Shown: positions 9,039-17,976, numbered from the stretch's first letter. The stretch is 64,000 bases of DNA from Flagellimonas marinaquae (GCF_003992675.1 NZ_RZMZ01000014.1:265760-329759); one strand, 5' to 3'. Numbers and translations: made by a program. The notes: generated by a model from the letters alone, not told the origin.

Positions 9039-9374
9039 CTACTTTTTCAATTCCAGCTTTTCCGCAAAATAGTCACAGAAATCCTTCATGGTAGCTGTCA
9101 TTTTTTCGTCTTGGGTCGCCTTGTAAAAAGTATCGGCCATGGTCACCAAGGTTTGATGGAAAAATATCTTCATTTCATCCACGGGCATATCCTTGGTCCA
9201 CAAATCTATTTTGAGGGATTCTTGGTTTTTGCTGTCCCAAACGGACAATAGCATGGCTTTGGCCTCCTCTTCATTGATGCCACCATCCTGTGCCGACCAC
9301 TTCAATTCCTCGGGAACTCGGTTCTCGTCCAATCCTACTTTTAAAGTGATTTCCGAAGTATGTTTTACTGCCAT
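9039..9374 (-). CDS. gldC: Gliding motility protein GldC
   Basis: A 111-residue soluble protein with the family strings ENRVPEELKWSAQDGG and LLSVWDSKNQESLKIDLWT and the ending DFCDYFAEKL. In Flavobacterium johnsoniae GldC supports gliding together with the lipoprotein GldB; its biochemical role is not known. The ATG directly abuts the gldB stop with no spacing, so the two are one transcript. A shared bidirectional terminator follows. Confidence 0.9.
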   Translation of the reverse strand: MAVKHTSEITLKVGLDENRVPEELKWSAQDGGINEEEAKAMLLSVWDSKNQESLKIDLWTKDMPVDEMKIFFHQTLVTMADTFYKATQDEKMTATMKDFCDYFAEKLELKK

Positions 9375-10364
9375 TTATCGTTTTGGTTTGTAATTTGACT
9401 GTTTTAAAATTTCATCCGCTGACATTTCCAGCAATTGCTGCAAATCAGTTTCATTTTTTTCCATGAAGGCCCTTACAATTTGCCATCCCATATACCTTCC
9501 CAAACGCGGAGGGGATTCATTGTCGAGCTCCAGACCAAACTTGGTGAAGGGTGCAGGGTCCAAAAATTTACGGTCCAAGCCCGTATCTGTACTGTACAAC
9601 AGTTCTCTCTCTACAAAATAGGTCCACATTTGCTCTTCATTCGCTTTGGCCCAATCCATTTGTTCTTGGGAATATCCTATTTTTTGGGCATCGGTAGCCG
9701 ATGGAATCAATTTGTCCTTTAAGTAGAGTTCCTTTCCATAATAGACCATTCGGGAGAGAAGCGTTCGGTTGCGTGGATAGGAAAGTACTTTCTTGGCAAA
9801 GGCACTCGCCACATCTGAAATCAAAAACTCTTTGTTCAGCGATGCTGCAATATAGCGTTGCATCCCTTCATAAAAGTGATGGTCCTCTCCCAAATAATTA
9901 TCAAGACCAATGAGCAAAAGGGAATCCGTCAATATAATCCGGTTCTCATATCTTACATCGGAAGTCAACGTTACCACATGGGGTATCTTGGTATCAGGAA
10001 AGTAATATTTAATATGCTTGAAAAGGGATTCCAAATCAGCAGCTTCCGCCTTAAAGTTACCAAAAGCCTTTTCCACTTCTTCGGAAAGTTCCACTTGTAT
10101 GGTATCTGTAAGTTTGGCTACCCAAACACTATCGGGGAACTGTTCCGGGAACAGGTAGGGATACGTCGCCTTCAATCCTGGAATGTCGGCTGCATCGGCA
10201 TTTGCAAATTCTTGATCGAACCTTGAAATCTGCAAATCAATGGCAACTTTATTGATTTCTGCTTCCGTTTGGTCCGTTTCCCCACAGGATGAAAGCATTA
10301 AGATAAGTGCCAAAGAAAGCCCATGGCCTATCGGATTCCTAAAGTATTTCAACAACCACTTCAT
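9375..10364 (-). CDS. gldB: Gliding motility lipoprotein GldB
   Basis: A secreted lipoprotein of 329 residues: a hydrophobic signal ends in a lipobox (LMLSSC), so the mature protein is anchored in the envelope. Family members have a distant zincin-like fold; GldB is required for gliding and for stability of the type 9 machinery in F. johnsoniae. The frame is open 31 codons further upstream, but ATG 10364 gives a normal signal peptide and lies about 27 bases after the start expected from a -7 element at 10398-10405. gldC follows immediately. Confidence 0.9.
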   Translation of the reverse strand: MKWLLKYFRNPIGHGLSLALILMLSSCGETDQTEAEINKVAIDLQISRFDQEFANADAADIPGLKATYPYLFPEQFPDSVWVAKLTDTIQVELSEEVEKAFGNFKAEAADLESLFKHIKYYFPDTKIPHVVTLTSDVRYENRIILTDSLLLIGLDNYLGEDHHFYEGMQRYIAASLNKEFLISDVASAFAKKVLSYPRNRTLLSRMVYYGKELYLKDKLIPSATDAQKIGYSQEQMDWAKANEEQMWTYFVERELLYSTDTGLDRKFLDPAPFTKFGLELDNESPPRLGRYMGWQIVRAFMEKNETDLQQLLEMSADEILKQSNYKPKR

Positions 10365-10397
10365 TTTTAAGGGTACAGGGTTTAAATTTACAGGGCA

Positions 10398-10405
10398 CAA
10401 AGGTA
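10398..10405 (-). promoter_or_regulatory. Predicted -7 element for gldBC
   Basis: TACCTTTG on the minus strand fits TAnnTTTG. It lies inside the longer gldB ORF, which supports the downstream ATG as the true start. Confidence 0.5.
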
Positions 10406-10430
10406 AATTATTGAATCTAAATAGGAAGAT

Positions 10431-11219
10431 ATGCAAACAGAAAAGGTAATTGAGCACATTGTTGGTTGGTTAAAGTCGTACGCAGAAAACGCCAATTGTA
10501 AAGGTTTTGTCATTGGAGTTTCGGGAGGCATAGATTCTGCGGTCACCTCTACATTATGTGCCAAGACCGGACTGAACCTTTTGTGTTTGGAAATGCCCAT
10601 CCACCAAGGAAAAAGTCAAGTAACCAGGGCCGACAACCATATTGATTGGTTAATGGAAAACTTCCCAAATGTTTCCAGGCAGCCAGTCGACCTTACACCT
10701 GTTTTTGACAGTTTGGTAGATGCTTTCCCAAAAGTACAGGATGAAGAAGAACGGCTCATGTCGTTAGCCAATACCCGTGCAAGGCTCCGAATGACGACCC
10801 TTTATTATTTCGCAGCCTTAAAAGGGTATTTGGTGGCAGGTACCGGAAACAAGGTGGAAGATTTTGGCGTTGGATTTTATACCAAATACGGAGATGGTGG
10901 CGTAGACCTTAGTCCTATTGCCGACCTAGTAAAAACGGAAGTTTACGAACTGGGAAAAGTACTCGGTATTCATCAGGATATTATGGAAGCGCCACCAACC
11001 GATGGCCTTTGGGGGGACAGCAGAACGGATGAAGACCAAATAGGGGCATCGTACCCCGAACTGGAATGGGCCATGGAAATGGACGATAAGGGTAAAACCG
11101 CAGCGGATTTTTCGGGACGCGAAAAAGAAGTGTTTATGATTTATAAAAGATACAATACAGCCAACAAACACAAGATGGTTCCGATTCCTATTTGTGAAAT
11201 TCCAAGTAATTTAAAATAG
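10431..11219 (+). CDS. nadE: NH3-dependent NAD(+) synthase
   Basis: This enzyme amidates nicotinic acid adenine dinucleotide to NAD+. The PP-loop motif SGGIDS is at 31-36 and a second ATP/substrate region at GTGNKVEDFGVGF (about 139-151). At 262 residues it lacks the N-terminal glutaminase domain, so it should use free ammonia, or ammonia from a separate protein. A GGAAG sequence precedes the ATG. It is divergent from gldB across a 66-bp region. Confidence 0.95.
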   Translation: MQTEKVIEHIVGWLKSYAENANCKGFVIGVSGGIDSAVTSTLCAKTGLNLLCLEMPIHQGKSQVTRADNHIDWLMENFPNVSRQPVDLTPVFDSLVDAFPKVQDEEERLMSLANTRARLRMTTLYYFAALKGYLVAGTGNKVEDFGVGFYTKYGDGGVDLSPIADLVKTEVYELGKVLGIHQDIMEAPPTDGLWGDSRTDEDQIGASYPELEWAMEMDDKGKTAADFSGREKEVFMIYKRYNTANKHKMVPIPICEIPSNLK

Positions 11220-11253
11220 CGGTTCACCCTTAAAACCCTTGATTAAGACGAAA

Positions 11254-11279
11254 AAAACCATAGAAAAACTATGGTTTTA
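11254..11279 (+). terminator. Weak hairpin terminator after nadE
   Basis: AAAACCATAG and CTATGGTTTT form a 10-bp stem around AAAAA. The downstream T run is the short TTTT that is part of the stem, so efficiency is uncertain. Confidence 0.55.
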
Positions 11280-11378
11280 AGAAAAAAGTTACAGTTTTAC
11301 ATGATTAAATTGTTATCTTGCTTGCTAATTATTGTAAGTTTTTAGCCACTAACCATTCATTAAACAAAACTTAAGAAA

Positions 11379-12008
11379 ATGATAAAAGTATTGATAGCTG
11401 ATAACCATCCGGTTGTAAGGCTTGGTATCAAAAAGGTACTTGAATCCAGCTCTGACATTGAGGTCACAGCAGATGTTTCGACTACCGAAGAGCTTTTTAA
11501 TACATTGAAATCCATAACCCCCGATGTAGTTATTTTAGAGATGGACATTCCCGAAATCAACGGAATTGCCACCCTAAGAAAAATGAAACAGGATTTCCCT
11601 GACATTAAAACTTTAATGTACAGCGGACAGTCCGAAGACGTTTACGCCCTAAGCACCATCCGTGCCGGTGCCTATGGGTACCTTTCCAAAACTGCCGATT
11701 TGGAGTACATTATTTCAGCCGTAAGAAAAGTGAGCGAAGGCAATATGTTCATCACCAATGAACTGGCCCAAAGACTCGCCTTCGATGAAAGTACCCAGAA
11801 ACCAAGAAGATTCTTTAGAAAACTTTCTTCCAGAGAAGTTGAAGTATTGAAGCTGTTGGCCAGCGGTAAAAGGAACAAAGAGGTTGCAGAGGGACTAAAT
11901 CTGAACGAAAAAACGGTAAGTACCTACAAAGCCAGATTGATGAAGAAGTTGAACGTAGATAATTTGGTGGACTTGCTACAACAGGCCAAAGCCTTGGAAC
12001 TCTATTAG
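11379..12008 (+). CDS. Orphan NarL/LuxR-type response regulator with Glu at the phosphorylation site
   Basis: A 209-residue protein with a receiver domain (1-120) and a LuxR-type helix-turn-helix (about 150-195, SSREVEVLKLLASG then NEKTVSTYKARL). In receivers the phosphorylated Asp sits four residues before the conserved Pro; here the string is E-M-D-I-P, so that position is Glu54. The acidic pocket is Asp8/Asn9; Lys104 and Ser82 are kept. It is therefore either constitutively active (Glu mimicking phospho-Asp) or controlled without phosphorylation. No histidine kinase is nearby. The terminator at 12039 suggests a monocistronic unit. Confidence 0.9.
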   Translation: MIKVLIADNHPVVRLGIKKVLESSSDIEVTADVSTTEELFNTLKSITPDVVILEMDIPEINGIATLRKMKQDFPDIKTLMYSGQSEDVYALSTIRAGAYGYLSKTADLEYIISAVRKVSEGNMFITNELAQRLAFDESTQKPRRFFRKLSSREVEVLKLLASGKRNKEVAEGLNLNEKTVSTYKARLMKKLNVDNLVDLLQQAKALELY

Positions 12009-12038
12009 AAATACCCAACCAAACCAACTATTGTATTG

Positions 12039-12068
12039 ACCCTTTTCAATTCTATTGGAAAGGGTTTT
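12039..12068 (+). terminator. Rho-independent terminator of the response regulator gene
   Basis: A 12-bp stem (ACCCTTTTCAAT with ATTGGAAAGGGT, one G-U pair) with a TCT loop is followed by TTTTT on the plus strand. On the minus strand there is no T tail, so it acts for the regulator gene rather than dnaG. Confidence 0.8.
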
Positions 12069-12073
12069 TACGT

Positions 12074-14047
12074 TTAGGATAGCACCCTGTTCAATTTAGC
12101 GTTCAAGAGTTTGTTGAGTTGAAGGTAATTCATGATTTCCTCCAAAATTTCCGTGTTATCTCCCAAGTTGTCCTGTGTTCTTTCCTTCAGTTTTTCGATC
12201 CTATTTTTAATAAGGTTGCATCGAAGGGTTAGAATGGTCTCACCTACCAATTGGGCCACACCAATTTTTTTCTCTTTAGGATAAATATCCCGTCGCTCCC
12301 AATCATGGAGCACATATTGCTCCTCCTCCATCAATATGGAGGATACCTCAGCAACCACTTCTTGGTCCAGTTCCGATAGAAAAGAACTCACCGAAAACTC
12401 GGTATCCTCGTTCAGTCGCTCTATCAATTTATAATAAATGGTCTTGAACTGCTCATTGGTCAGTTCGATTTCATCATCCTGAAGATCCAAATACACTTTT
12501 TCATATACTTTGGATTCCACAATTTCTGGCTCCAAGACCAATTCTCCATCTTCATTCTCTTTCAGCACCAAGTCCTCAAATTCCTGTTTTTGATTACCGT
12601 ACAACAAGAGAACCTCTATAATCTTACGCTCCAGCTCGTACTGGACATCCACCTTTTCCACGACGGCATCGTTCTTGACCACTTCAAAGGCCTTCTGTTC
12701 TAGCTTGGCCTTTTTAGCCGTATCGGTCTGGTGCTTTTTGTCTAATTGCGCCAAGGTATTATACAGCACTTCTTCGGAAATCTGCATCATCTTGGCACAT
12801 TCCTGCACATAGATTTCCTGTCGGATACGATCGGGAATTTTACTGATACTGTTTACAATATCCCGCACCGTATCTGCCCTTTTGATAGGATCGTTGGCAG
12901 CTTCCTTGGCCAACAAGGAGGTTTTGAACTGAATAAAATCCATGGCATTCTCCTCCAAATAGCCCACCAAATCCTCGTAGGTATTGTTTTTTGAAAAACT
13001 ATCGGGGTCTTCGCCTTCAGGAAAAGTGCACACCTTTACGTTCATCCCCTGTTCCAAAATAAGGTCAATACCACGCAAGGATGCCCGAAGACCAGCTGCA
13101 TCGCCATCAAAAAGCACAGTGATATTTTTGGTCAACCTATTGATAAGGCGAATCTGCTCTGGGGTCAGTGCCGTTCCGCTTGAGGATACCACATTCTCAA
13201 TACCACTTTGGTACATTTGGATGACATCCGTGTATCCTTCCACCAAAAAACAGTTGTCCTCTTTGGCAATGGCCTGTTTGGCAAAATAAATACCGTAGAG
13301 CACCTTACTTTTATGATAAATATCGCTCTCGGGCGAGTTCAAGTATTTGGCAGCTTTCTTATCATTCGTCAAAATACGTCCACCAAAACCAAGTACCCGT
13401 CCACTCATGGAATGTATCGGAAACATGACCCTACCCTTGAAGCGGTCGAACGTTCTGCTTTCGCCTCCCGTTTGTTCCTTGACTATGGTTAGTCCCGTTT
13501 TTTCCAAAAACTCCAATTGATACCCTTTATCCAACGCTGTTTTGGTAAAGGCCTCCCACTCGTCCAAACTGTAGCCGAGACCAAATTTTTTAATAATGTC
13601 GTCCGTAAATCCCCGTTCCTTGAAGTACGAGAGCCCTATGGCCTTCCCCGGCTCGCTTTGCCACAAAGTTTCCTCAAAGTACTTTTGGGCATATTCCGAG
13701 ACCAAATACATACTTTCCCGTTCGTTGGCCTGTTCCTTTTGCTCATTGGTCTGTTCGGTTTCCTCTACCTCAATGTTGTATTTTTTGGCTAGGTATTTTA
13801 TAGCTTCGGGATAGGTAAAATGTTCGTGTTCCATCAAGAAAGCCACCACATTCCCGCCTTTCCCACTACTAAAATCCTTCCAAATCTGTTTTACCGGGGA
13901 AACCATGAAACTAGGAGTCCTTTCATCCGTGAATGGACTTAATCCCTTAAAATTGGAACCCGATTTTTTTAATTGGACAAAATCACCGATTACCTCCTCC
14001 AAACGGGCAGTTTCATATACTTGGTCTATGGTGGTTTTTGAAATCAC
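12074..14047 (-). CDS. dnaG: DNA primase lacking the zinc ligands
   Basis: DnaG makes RNA primers for replication. The 657-residue protein has an N-terminal CHC2-like domain, the catalytic TOPRIM core with Glu270 (VEGYTDV) and Asp314/Asp316 (FDGDAAG), and a C-terminal helicase-binding part. In the N-terminal domain the four zinc ligands of E. coli DnaG (Cys40, His43, Cys61, Cys64) align with Ser37, Thr40, Asp58 and Ser61, although the surrounding strings SPFTDERTPSF and SGKGGNVVAF are kept. The zinc site is thus lost but the fold presumably not; I recall this in other Flavobacteriia. GTG start, matching the family N terminus M-I-S-K-T-T-I-D. Confidence 0.95.
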   Translation of the reverse strand: MISKTTIDQVYETARLEEVIGDFVQLKKSGSNFKGLSPFTDERTPSFMVSPVKQIWKDFSSGKGGNVVAFLMEHEHFTYPEAIKYLAKKYNIEVEETEQTNEQKEQANERESMYLVSEYAQKYFEETLWQSEPGKAIGLSYFKERGFTDDIIKKFGLGYSLDEWEAFTKTALDKGYQLEFLEKTGLTIVKEQTGGESRTFDRFKGRVMFPIHSMSGRVLGFGGRILTNDKKAAKYLNSPESDIYHKSKVLYGIYFAKQAIAKEDNCFLVEGYTDVIQMYQSGIENVVSSSGTALTPEQIRLINRLTKNITVLFDGDAAGLRASLRGIDLILEQGMNVKVCTFPEGEDPDSFSKNNTYEDLVGYLEENAMDFIQFKTSLLAKEAANDPIKRADTVRDIVNSISKIPDRIRQEIYVQECAKMMQISEEVLYNTLAQLDKKHQTDTAKKAKLEQKAFEVVKNDAVVEKVDVQYELERKIIEVLLLYGNQKQEFEDLVLKENEDGELVLEPEIVESKVYEKVYLDLQDDEIELTNEQFKTIYYKLIERLNEDTEFSVSSFLSELDQEVVAEVSSILMEEEQYVLHDWERRDIYPKEKKIGVAQLVGETILTLRCNLIKNRIEKLKERTQDNLGDNTEILEEIMNYLQLNKLLNAKLNRVLS

Positions 14048-14184
14048 GGTATTCGACTAAAATAGCTGTTAAAGGTAAATAAAAACAATGTTTTGATGAA
14101 TCCAAAAAGGAATTCCCTCTTTTACATTTTGTATCTTAGAGGTTCTTGCCATCGGAGCAAGGAAACTTTGTAACAAGGGATATC

Positions 14185-16008
14185 ATGATCAAAAAAATTG
14201 CTGGCCCCTCATGGGCAATCACCGCCTTACTGTTCACTTTCGTTGTGTCGTCTTATGGGCAAATGGCCAAAAAGGCCGAACCCATCATCGAAAATGGCGA
14301 AGCACAAGTGGTAGAAGCATTTTCCGACCCAAGTAAATGGATTCGCCATGACCTCTGGGTGGAAACCGAGTTTGATTCGGATGGGGATGGAAAACTTGAC
14401 CGTATGCACGTGGATGTAACCCGGCCGGAGCAAACAGATTCCGAAGGGCTACAACTTCCCATAATTTACGAATCCAGTCCCTATTATGCTGGCACTGCCG
14501 GTATGGACAAAGCTATTTTTTGGAACGTACAGCACGAACTGGGTGAAGTTGGAAAACCTAGAACGCACCCCAACGTTACACGCGTGGGCGAACGCCCTAT
14601 TATATCCAACTCCCAGGTGATGACATGGGTCCCACGAGGTTACATCGTGGTTCATTCCTCTTCGCCGGGCACAGGTCTTTCGGACGGCGCCCCAACAGTG
14701 GGAGGCGACAACGAATCCTTGGCTCCCAAAGCCGTTATTGATTGGCTCAACGGAAGGGCCAAAGGCTATTCTGAAAGAGACGGGGACACCGAAGTGAAGG
14801 CCTACTGGTCTACAGGAAAGGTTGGCATGACCGGTACTTCGTACAACGGAACCATTCCATTAGCCGCAGCGATCACAGGGGTCGAAGGACTTGAGGCCAT
14901 TATACCCATCGCTCCCAACACCTCGTATTACCATTATTACCGTTCCAATGGATTGGTACGTTCTCCTGGCGGCTATTTGGGAGAGGATATTGATGTTCTT
15001 TATGACTTTATCCATAGCGGTGACGAATCTAAAAGGGAACGGAACAATAAAGTGGTCCGCGACACTGAAATGAAGAACGGACTAGATCGTATTACCGGTG
15101 ATTACAATGACTTTTGGGCTGGACGGGATTATCTCAACGATATGAAGCCGATGAAAGCAGCCCTTTTCATGTCTCACGGTTTTAACGATTGGAACGTAAT
15201 GCCAGAGCATAGTTATCGGATTTATAAAAAAGCCAAGGAAATGGGATTGCCCGTGAAAATCTATTACCATCAGAACGGGCATGGTGGCCCTCCCCCAATT
15301 TCCATGATGAACCGATGGTTTACACGTTATTTGTACGGAGTGGAAAATGGAGTGGAAAACGAACCAAGGGCATGGATTGTAAGGGAAAATGATACAAAGG
15401 ACAACCCAACACCCTACGAGGACTACCCCAACCCAGATGCCAAAGACATTACCCTTTACCCGAGCCCCGGTGCTCCCAGAAAAGGTATTTTGACTGTGGA
15501 CAAACCAAAAAAGGCAGGGACCGAAACCTTGGTCGATAATTATTCCTTTTCAGGTTCCAGTCTGGCAGCTGCAGAAACCACGGAACACCGATTGCTATAT
15601 GTTACTCCCACTTTGACCAAGGATGTCCACATTTCTGGGACGCCAAAAATCAAAATCAAGTTAGCAAGTAGCAAACCTGCCGCCAATCTATCCGTTTGGT
15701 TGGTTTCCTTGCCGTGGTCCGAAGCCTTGAACACTAAAATAACAGATAACATCATTACCCGTGGATGGGCCGACCCCCAAAATCATAGTTCCTTGACCGA
15801 AAGTGAACCCTTGGTCCCTGGAAAATTTTATGAAATGGAATTTGAATTGATGCCAGATGACCAAATTATTCCAAAAGGCCAACAAATAGGACTGATGATT
15901 TTTTCCAGCGATAAGGAATTCACCCTTTGGCCGGAGCCCGGCACCGAATTGACGGTAGATTTGGACGGAACAGCACTCACTCTTCCCATTGTTGGCGGCA
16001 AATTATGA
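14185..16008 (+). CDS. Secreted S15-family (Xaa-Pro dipeptidyl-peptidase/CocE-like) hydrolase
   Basis: A 607-residue exported serine hydrolase. ATG 14185 (after AAGGGA) gives a clean signal peptide ending near SSYGQ; the 13 codons before it start from TTG and are unlikely. The catalytic serine is in GMTGTSYNG (about residue 219), the acid in HGFNDWNV, the base in QNGHGG. The C-terminal third is the jelly-roll domain of S15/CocE enzymes. A calcium-loop-like DSDGDGKLD lies near residue 64. Family members remove X-Pro dipeptides or cleave esters; which applies here cannot be told from sequence. It probably feeds on peptides outside the cell or in the periplasm. Confidence 0.88.
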   Translation: MIKKIAGPSWAITALLFTFVVSSYGQMAKKAEPIIENGEAQVVEAFSDPSKWIRHDLWVETEFDSDGDGKLDRMHVDVTRPEQTDSEGLQLPIIYESSPYYAGTAGMDKAIFWNVQHELGEVGKPRTHPNVTRVGERPIISNSQVMTWVPRGYIVVHSSSPGTGLSDGAPTVGGDNESLAPKAVIDWLNGRAKGYSERDGDTEVKAYWSTGKVGMTGTSYNGTIPLAAAITGVEGLEAIIPIAPNTSYYHYYRSNGLVRSPGGYLGEDIDVLYDFIHSGDESKRERNNKVVRDTEMKNGLDRITGDYNDFWAGRDYLNDMKPMKAALFMSHGFNDWNVMPEHSYRIYKKAKEMGLPVKIYYHQNGHGGPPPISMMNRWFTRYLYGVENGVENEPRAWIVRENDTKDNPTPYEDYPNPDAKDITLYPSPGAPRKGILTVDKPKKAGTETLVDNYSFSGSSLAAAETTEHRLLYVTPTLTKDVHISGTPKIKIKLASSKPAANLSVWLVSLPWSEALNTKITDNIITRGWADPQNHSSLTESEPLVPGKFYEMEFELMPDDQIIPKGQQIGLMIFSSDKEFTLWPEPGTELTVDLDGTALTLPIVGGKL

Positions 16009-16096
16009 TGCTTTTGGATGGTAAACTGACCAAAATCATGTAACTTAAAGGGGATATTCATGAACTTAGGGTAGTTTAACCAATACCTTAATTCCC

Positions 16097-16630
16097 ATGA
16101 AAATATTGATTATTTATGGTACCGTGGAGGGGCAGACCCGAAAAATTGCCCGGTTTATGGAACAGGTACTTCAAGAAGAGGGGCATCAAGTGGTTATTGC
16201 CAACGCCGTGGAAGAACCACCTATACCCGACGATTTTGACGCAGCCCTGATCGGGAGTTCCGTGCATGTGCAGAAATACAATACCTCGATCAAGGATTAT
16301 GTGATAGAGCATTTAGATACCTTGAACAGCATGCCAACGGCCTTTTTTTCGGTGAGTATGGCCATGGCTTCTTCCATTAAAGAGGAACATGCGGAGATAG
16401 CCCAAGTAGCCGAGGACTTTTTAAAAGAGACCCAATGGAATACCTCTACTGTTTGGCACATCGCTGGCGCATTGAAATACACAAAATATAATTATTTCAA
16501 AAAATTGATCATGCGCTCCATTGCCAAAAAGGAAGGTGGATCTGTGGATACGGACAAAGATCATGAATATACGGATTGGACCAAGGTAAAAGAACAGGTT
16601 CTCAGTTTTTCGAACCGATTAAAAACATAA
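16097..16630 (+). CDS. Flavodoxin-domain protein, HemG-like
   Basis: A 177-residue flavodoxin fold. The FMN phosphate loop is YGTVEGQTRKIA (7-18), and the second loop IGSSVHVQKYN (about 52-62) is that of menaquinone-dependent protoporphyrinogen oxidase HemG. The C-terminal part with DTDKDHEYTDW matches the same family. If it is HemG it oxidises protoporphyrinogen IX for haem synthesis with quinone as acceptor. No other haem genes are in the window, so a general redox role is possible. Confidence 0.72.
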   Translation: MKILIIYGTVEGQTRKIARFMEQVLQEEGHQVVIANAVEEPPIPDDFDAALIGSSVHVQKYNTSIKDYVIEHLDTLNSMPTAFFSVSMAMASSIKEEHAEIAQVAEDFLKETQWNTSTVWHIAGALKYTKYNYFKKLIMRSIAKKEGGSVDTDKDHEYTDWTKVKEQVLSFSNRLKT

Positions 16631-16639
16631 TCAGTACAT

Positions 16640-16951
16640 ATGGATAGACATAGTTTCACAACACTTTCAGAAGCAATAAATACCCTTACCCAAGAGGATG
16701 GATACAAAGAGGATTTTGAGGCAGAAGAAACATGTATCAAAGCACTTTATTCCAAAAGGGAGTATCAGCCGAGTGACCTGAAAATAATCAATTCATATCG
16801 TTTTGAAGGCATGACAAACCCAAGTGATGAATCTATAGTATTTACCATTGAGGCCAAAGATGGCACCAAGGGAACATTGGTAATGTCCTATGGTGCATCA
16901 ACTGTTCAAAACGAGAGTCTTATTCAGCAGATTCCGGGTAAAAAGGATTGA
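16640..16951 (+). CDS. Small conserved Bacteroidota protein of unknown function
   Basis: A 103-residue soluble acidic protein with the string SYRFEGMTNPSDESIVF. Short proteins with R-F-E-G-M-S/T-N-P-x-D are widespread in Bacteroidota and are sometimes mislabelled as phosphoribosylpyrophosphate synthetase; there is no PRPP-binding motif here. The start is ATG, nine bases after the flavodoxin stop, so the two are probably cotranscribed. Function unknown. Confidence 0.7.
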   Translation: MDRHSFTTLSEAINTLTQEDGYKEDFEAEETCIKALYSKREYQPSDLKIINSYRFEGMTNPSDESIVFTIEAKDGTKGTLVMSYGASTVQNESLIQQIPGKKD

Positions 16952-17581
16952 TTAAACAAACAATTTGCCCACCGACGAGGGTTGGTACAATAACCATCCA
17001 GTGAGGCTAAATCTGCTTTTGTGGGCTTTGAGGACAGCATGCGGTACTTCTGCACTCTTGAACATCACACATCGACCGGCCAAGGGTTCTACCAAAAAAC
17101 TGGAACCATCTTTTTCAAAGATTTCCAACTCACCGCCATCCCCTTGTTTCCAGTCATCGTTCAAATAGATGATCATGGATATCATCCGGTTATTACGGTT
17201 TTCGAACTGGTCCAAATGTTTATCGTAATGGCCACCTGATGGGTAATGGGCCAAGTGGAATTCGTATCCCGACAGACTGAGGTAGCAATATCGGTTGAAA
17301 ATATGCATCGTCTCATCCAGCAGGCTCCAATAGTCCGTTAATTGCGCATCTCGGTTCCTATCCAACCAATAGGTGAAATCGCCCCTTATTTTTGCGTCAA
17401 TTTGATTATCCGCATGGGCACCAATCCCTGCTTCCTTAAAATTGGGGAGCTTACCAAGAAAAAAAGATTTGATCTCGGTATACAGCTCGTCCCGCAGAAA
17501 ACGGTCGATAATCACATAATCCTTACTGGAGATGTCATCCATCCAAGACAACCAATCGTCCAAACCGTGATAGGTGTTCAT
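16952..17581 (-). CDS. 2-oxoglutarate/Fe(II)-dependent oxygenase (prolyl 4-hydroxylase-like)
   Basis: A 209-residue cytosolic protein with the P4H signature: Y-P-S-G-G-H-Y-D-K-H-L-D gives Fe ligands His122 and Asp124, the distal ligand is His181 (EVPHAV), and Arg190 (KSRFSLTGW) should bind 2-oxoglutarate. Bacterial relatives (SM-20/EGLN type) hydroxylate proteins such as elongation factor Tu or ribosomal proteins, but the substrate here is unknown. It converges on the small gene before it with no gap: its stop begins right after that gene's stop. Confidence 0.85.
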   Translation of the reverse strand: MNTYHGLDDWLSWMDDISSKDYVIIDRFLRDELYTEIKSFFLGKLPNFKEAGIGAHADNQIDAKIRGDFTYWLDRNRDAQLTDYWSLLDETMHIFNRYCYLSLSGYEFHLAHYPSGGHYDKHLDQFENRNNRMISMIIYLNDDWKQGDGGELEIFEKDGSSFLVEPLAGRCVMFKSAEVPHAVLKAHKSRFSLTGWLLYQPSSVGKLFV

Positions 17582-17656
17582 GTTTCAAAAATGTGGGCGA
17601 ATGTAGAAAATAATTAAAAACGAAATTCATTTTTCTTTAATCATTGCTGAAAATGC

Positions 17657-17664
17657 TACTTTTG
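17657..17664 (+). promoter_or_regulatory. Predicted -7 element for the zinc-ribbon gene
   Basis: TACTTTTG fits TAnnTTTG and lies 23 bases before the ATG at 17688. Confidence 0.5.
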
Positions 17665-17687
17665 AAAACCATGAATATTGATTTGCG

Positions 17688-17930
17688 ATGATTCTTTTTT
17701 TCGGAACACGACCAGGCAAAAAAGAGACCAAGGTGCTTACCCATATCACTTGCCCTTATTGTAACCAGACAGGGACATTGACAGCGGTGGCACAACCTAA
17801 CTATGCCCATTTGTTCTGGATTCCCATCTTTACCATCAACAATATCCGCTATGCGGAATGTTCCCACTGCAAAAAGGTCTACTACAAGGAAGACTTTACG
17901 CCAGAAATGGAACAGGCCCTTTTGGAATAA
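17688..17930 (+). CDS. Small zinc-ribbon protein
   Basis: An 80-residue protein with two CxxC knuckles, CPYC (22-25) and CSHC (58-61), separated by a hydrophobic stretch. This is the plan of small zinc-ribbon proteins related to the zinc-ribbon_15 type. Its role is unknown. It has its own promoter-like element and ends at a terminator hairpin shared with the convergent gene. Confidence 0.8.
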   Translation: MILFFGTRPGKKETKVLTHITCPYCNQTGTLTAVAQPNYAHLFWIPIFTINNIRYAECSHCKKVYYKEDFTPEMEQALLE

Positions 17931-17933
17931 AAA

Positions 17934-17957
17934 AACGGCCGGGAAACCCCGACCGTT
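17934..17957. terminator. Hairpin terminator between convergent genes
   Basis: AACGGCCGGG pairs with CCCCGACCGTT (one G-U pair) around AAA. It sits between the zinc-ribbon gene and the outer-membrane protein gene. The A run before it serves as the T tail for the minus strand, so it suits the minus-strand gene best. Confidence 0.7.
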
Positions 17958-17976
17958 CGTTCAACCTTGGAAATGG

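Noticed and set aside
11430-11560. Asp56 as phosphorylation site of the response regulator
   Set aside because: In receivers the phosphorylated Asp is four residues before the conserved Pro; Asp56 is two before it, so the site is Glu54.
16640-16951. Phosphoribosylpyrophosphate synthetase
   Set aside because: That label is used for similar small proteins, but the protein is 103 residues with no PRPP or ATP motif.
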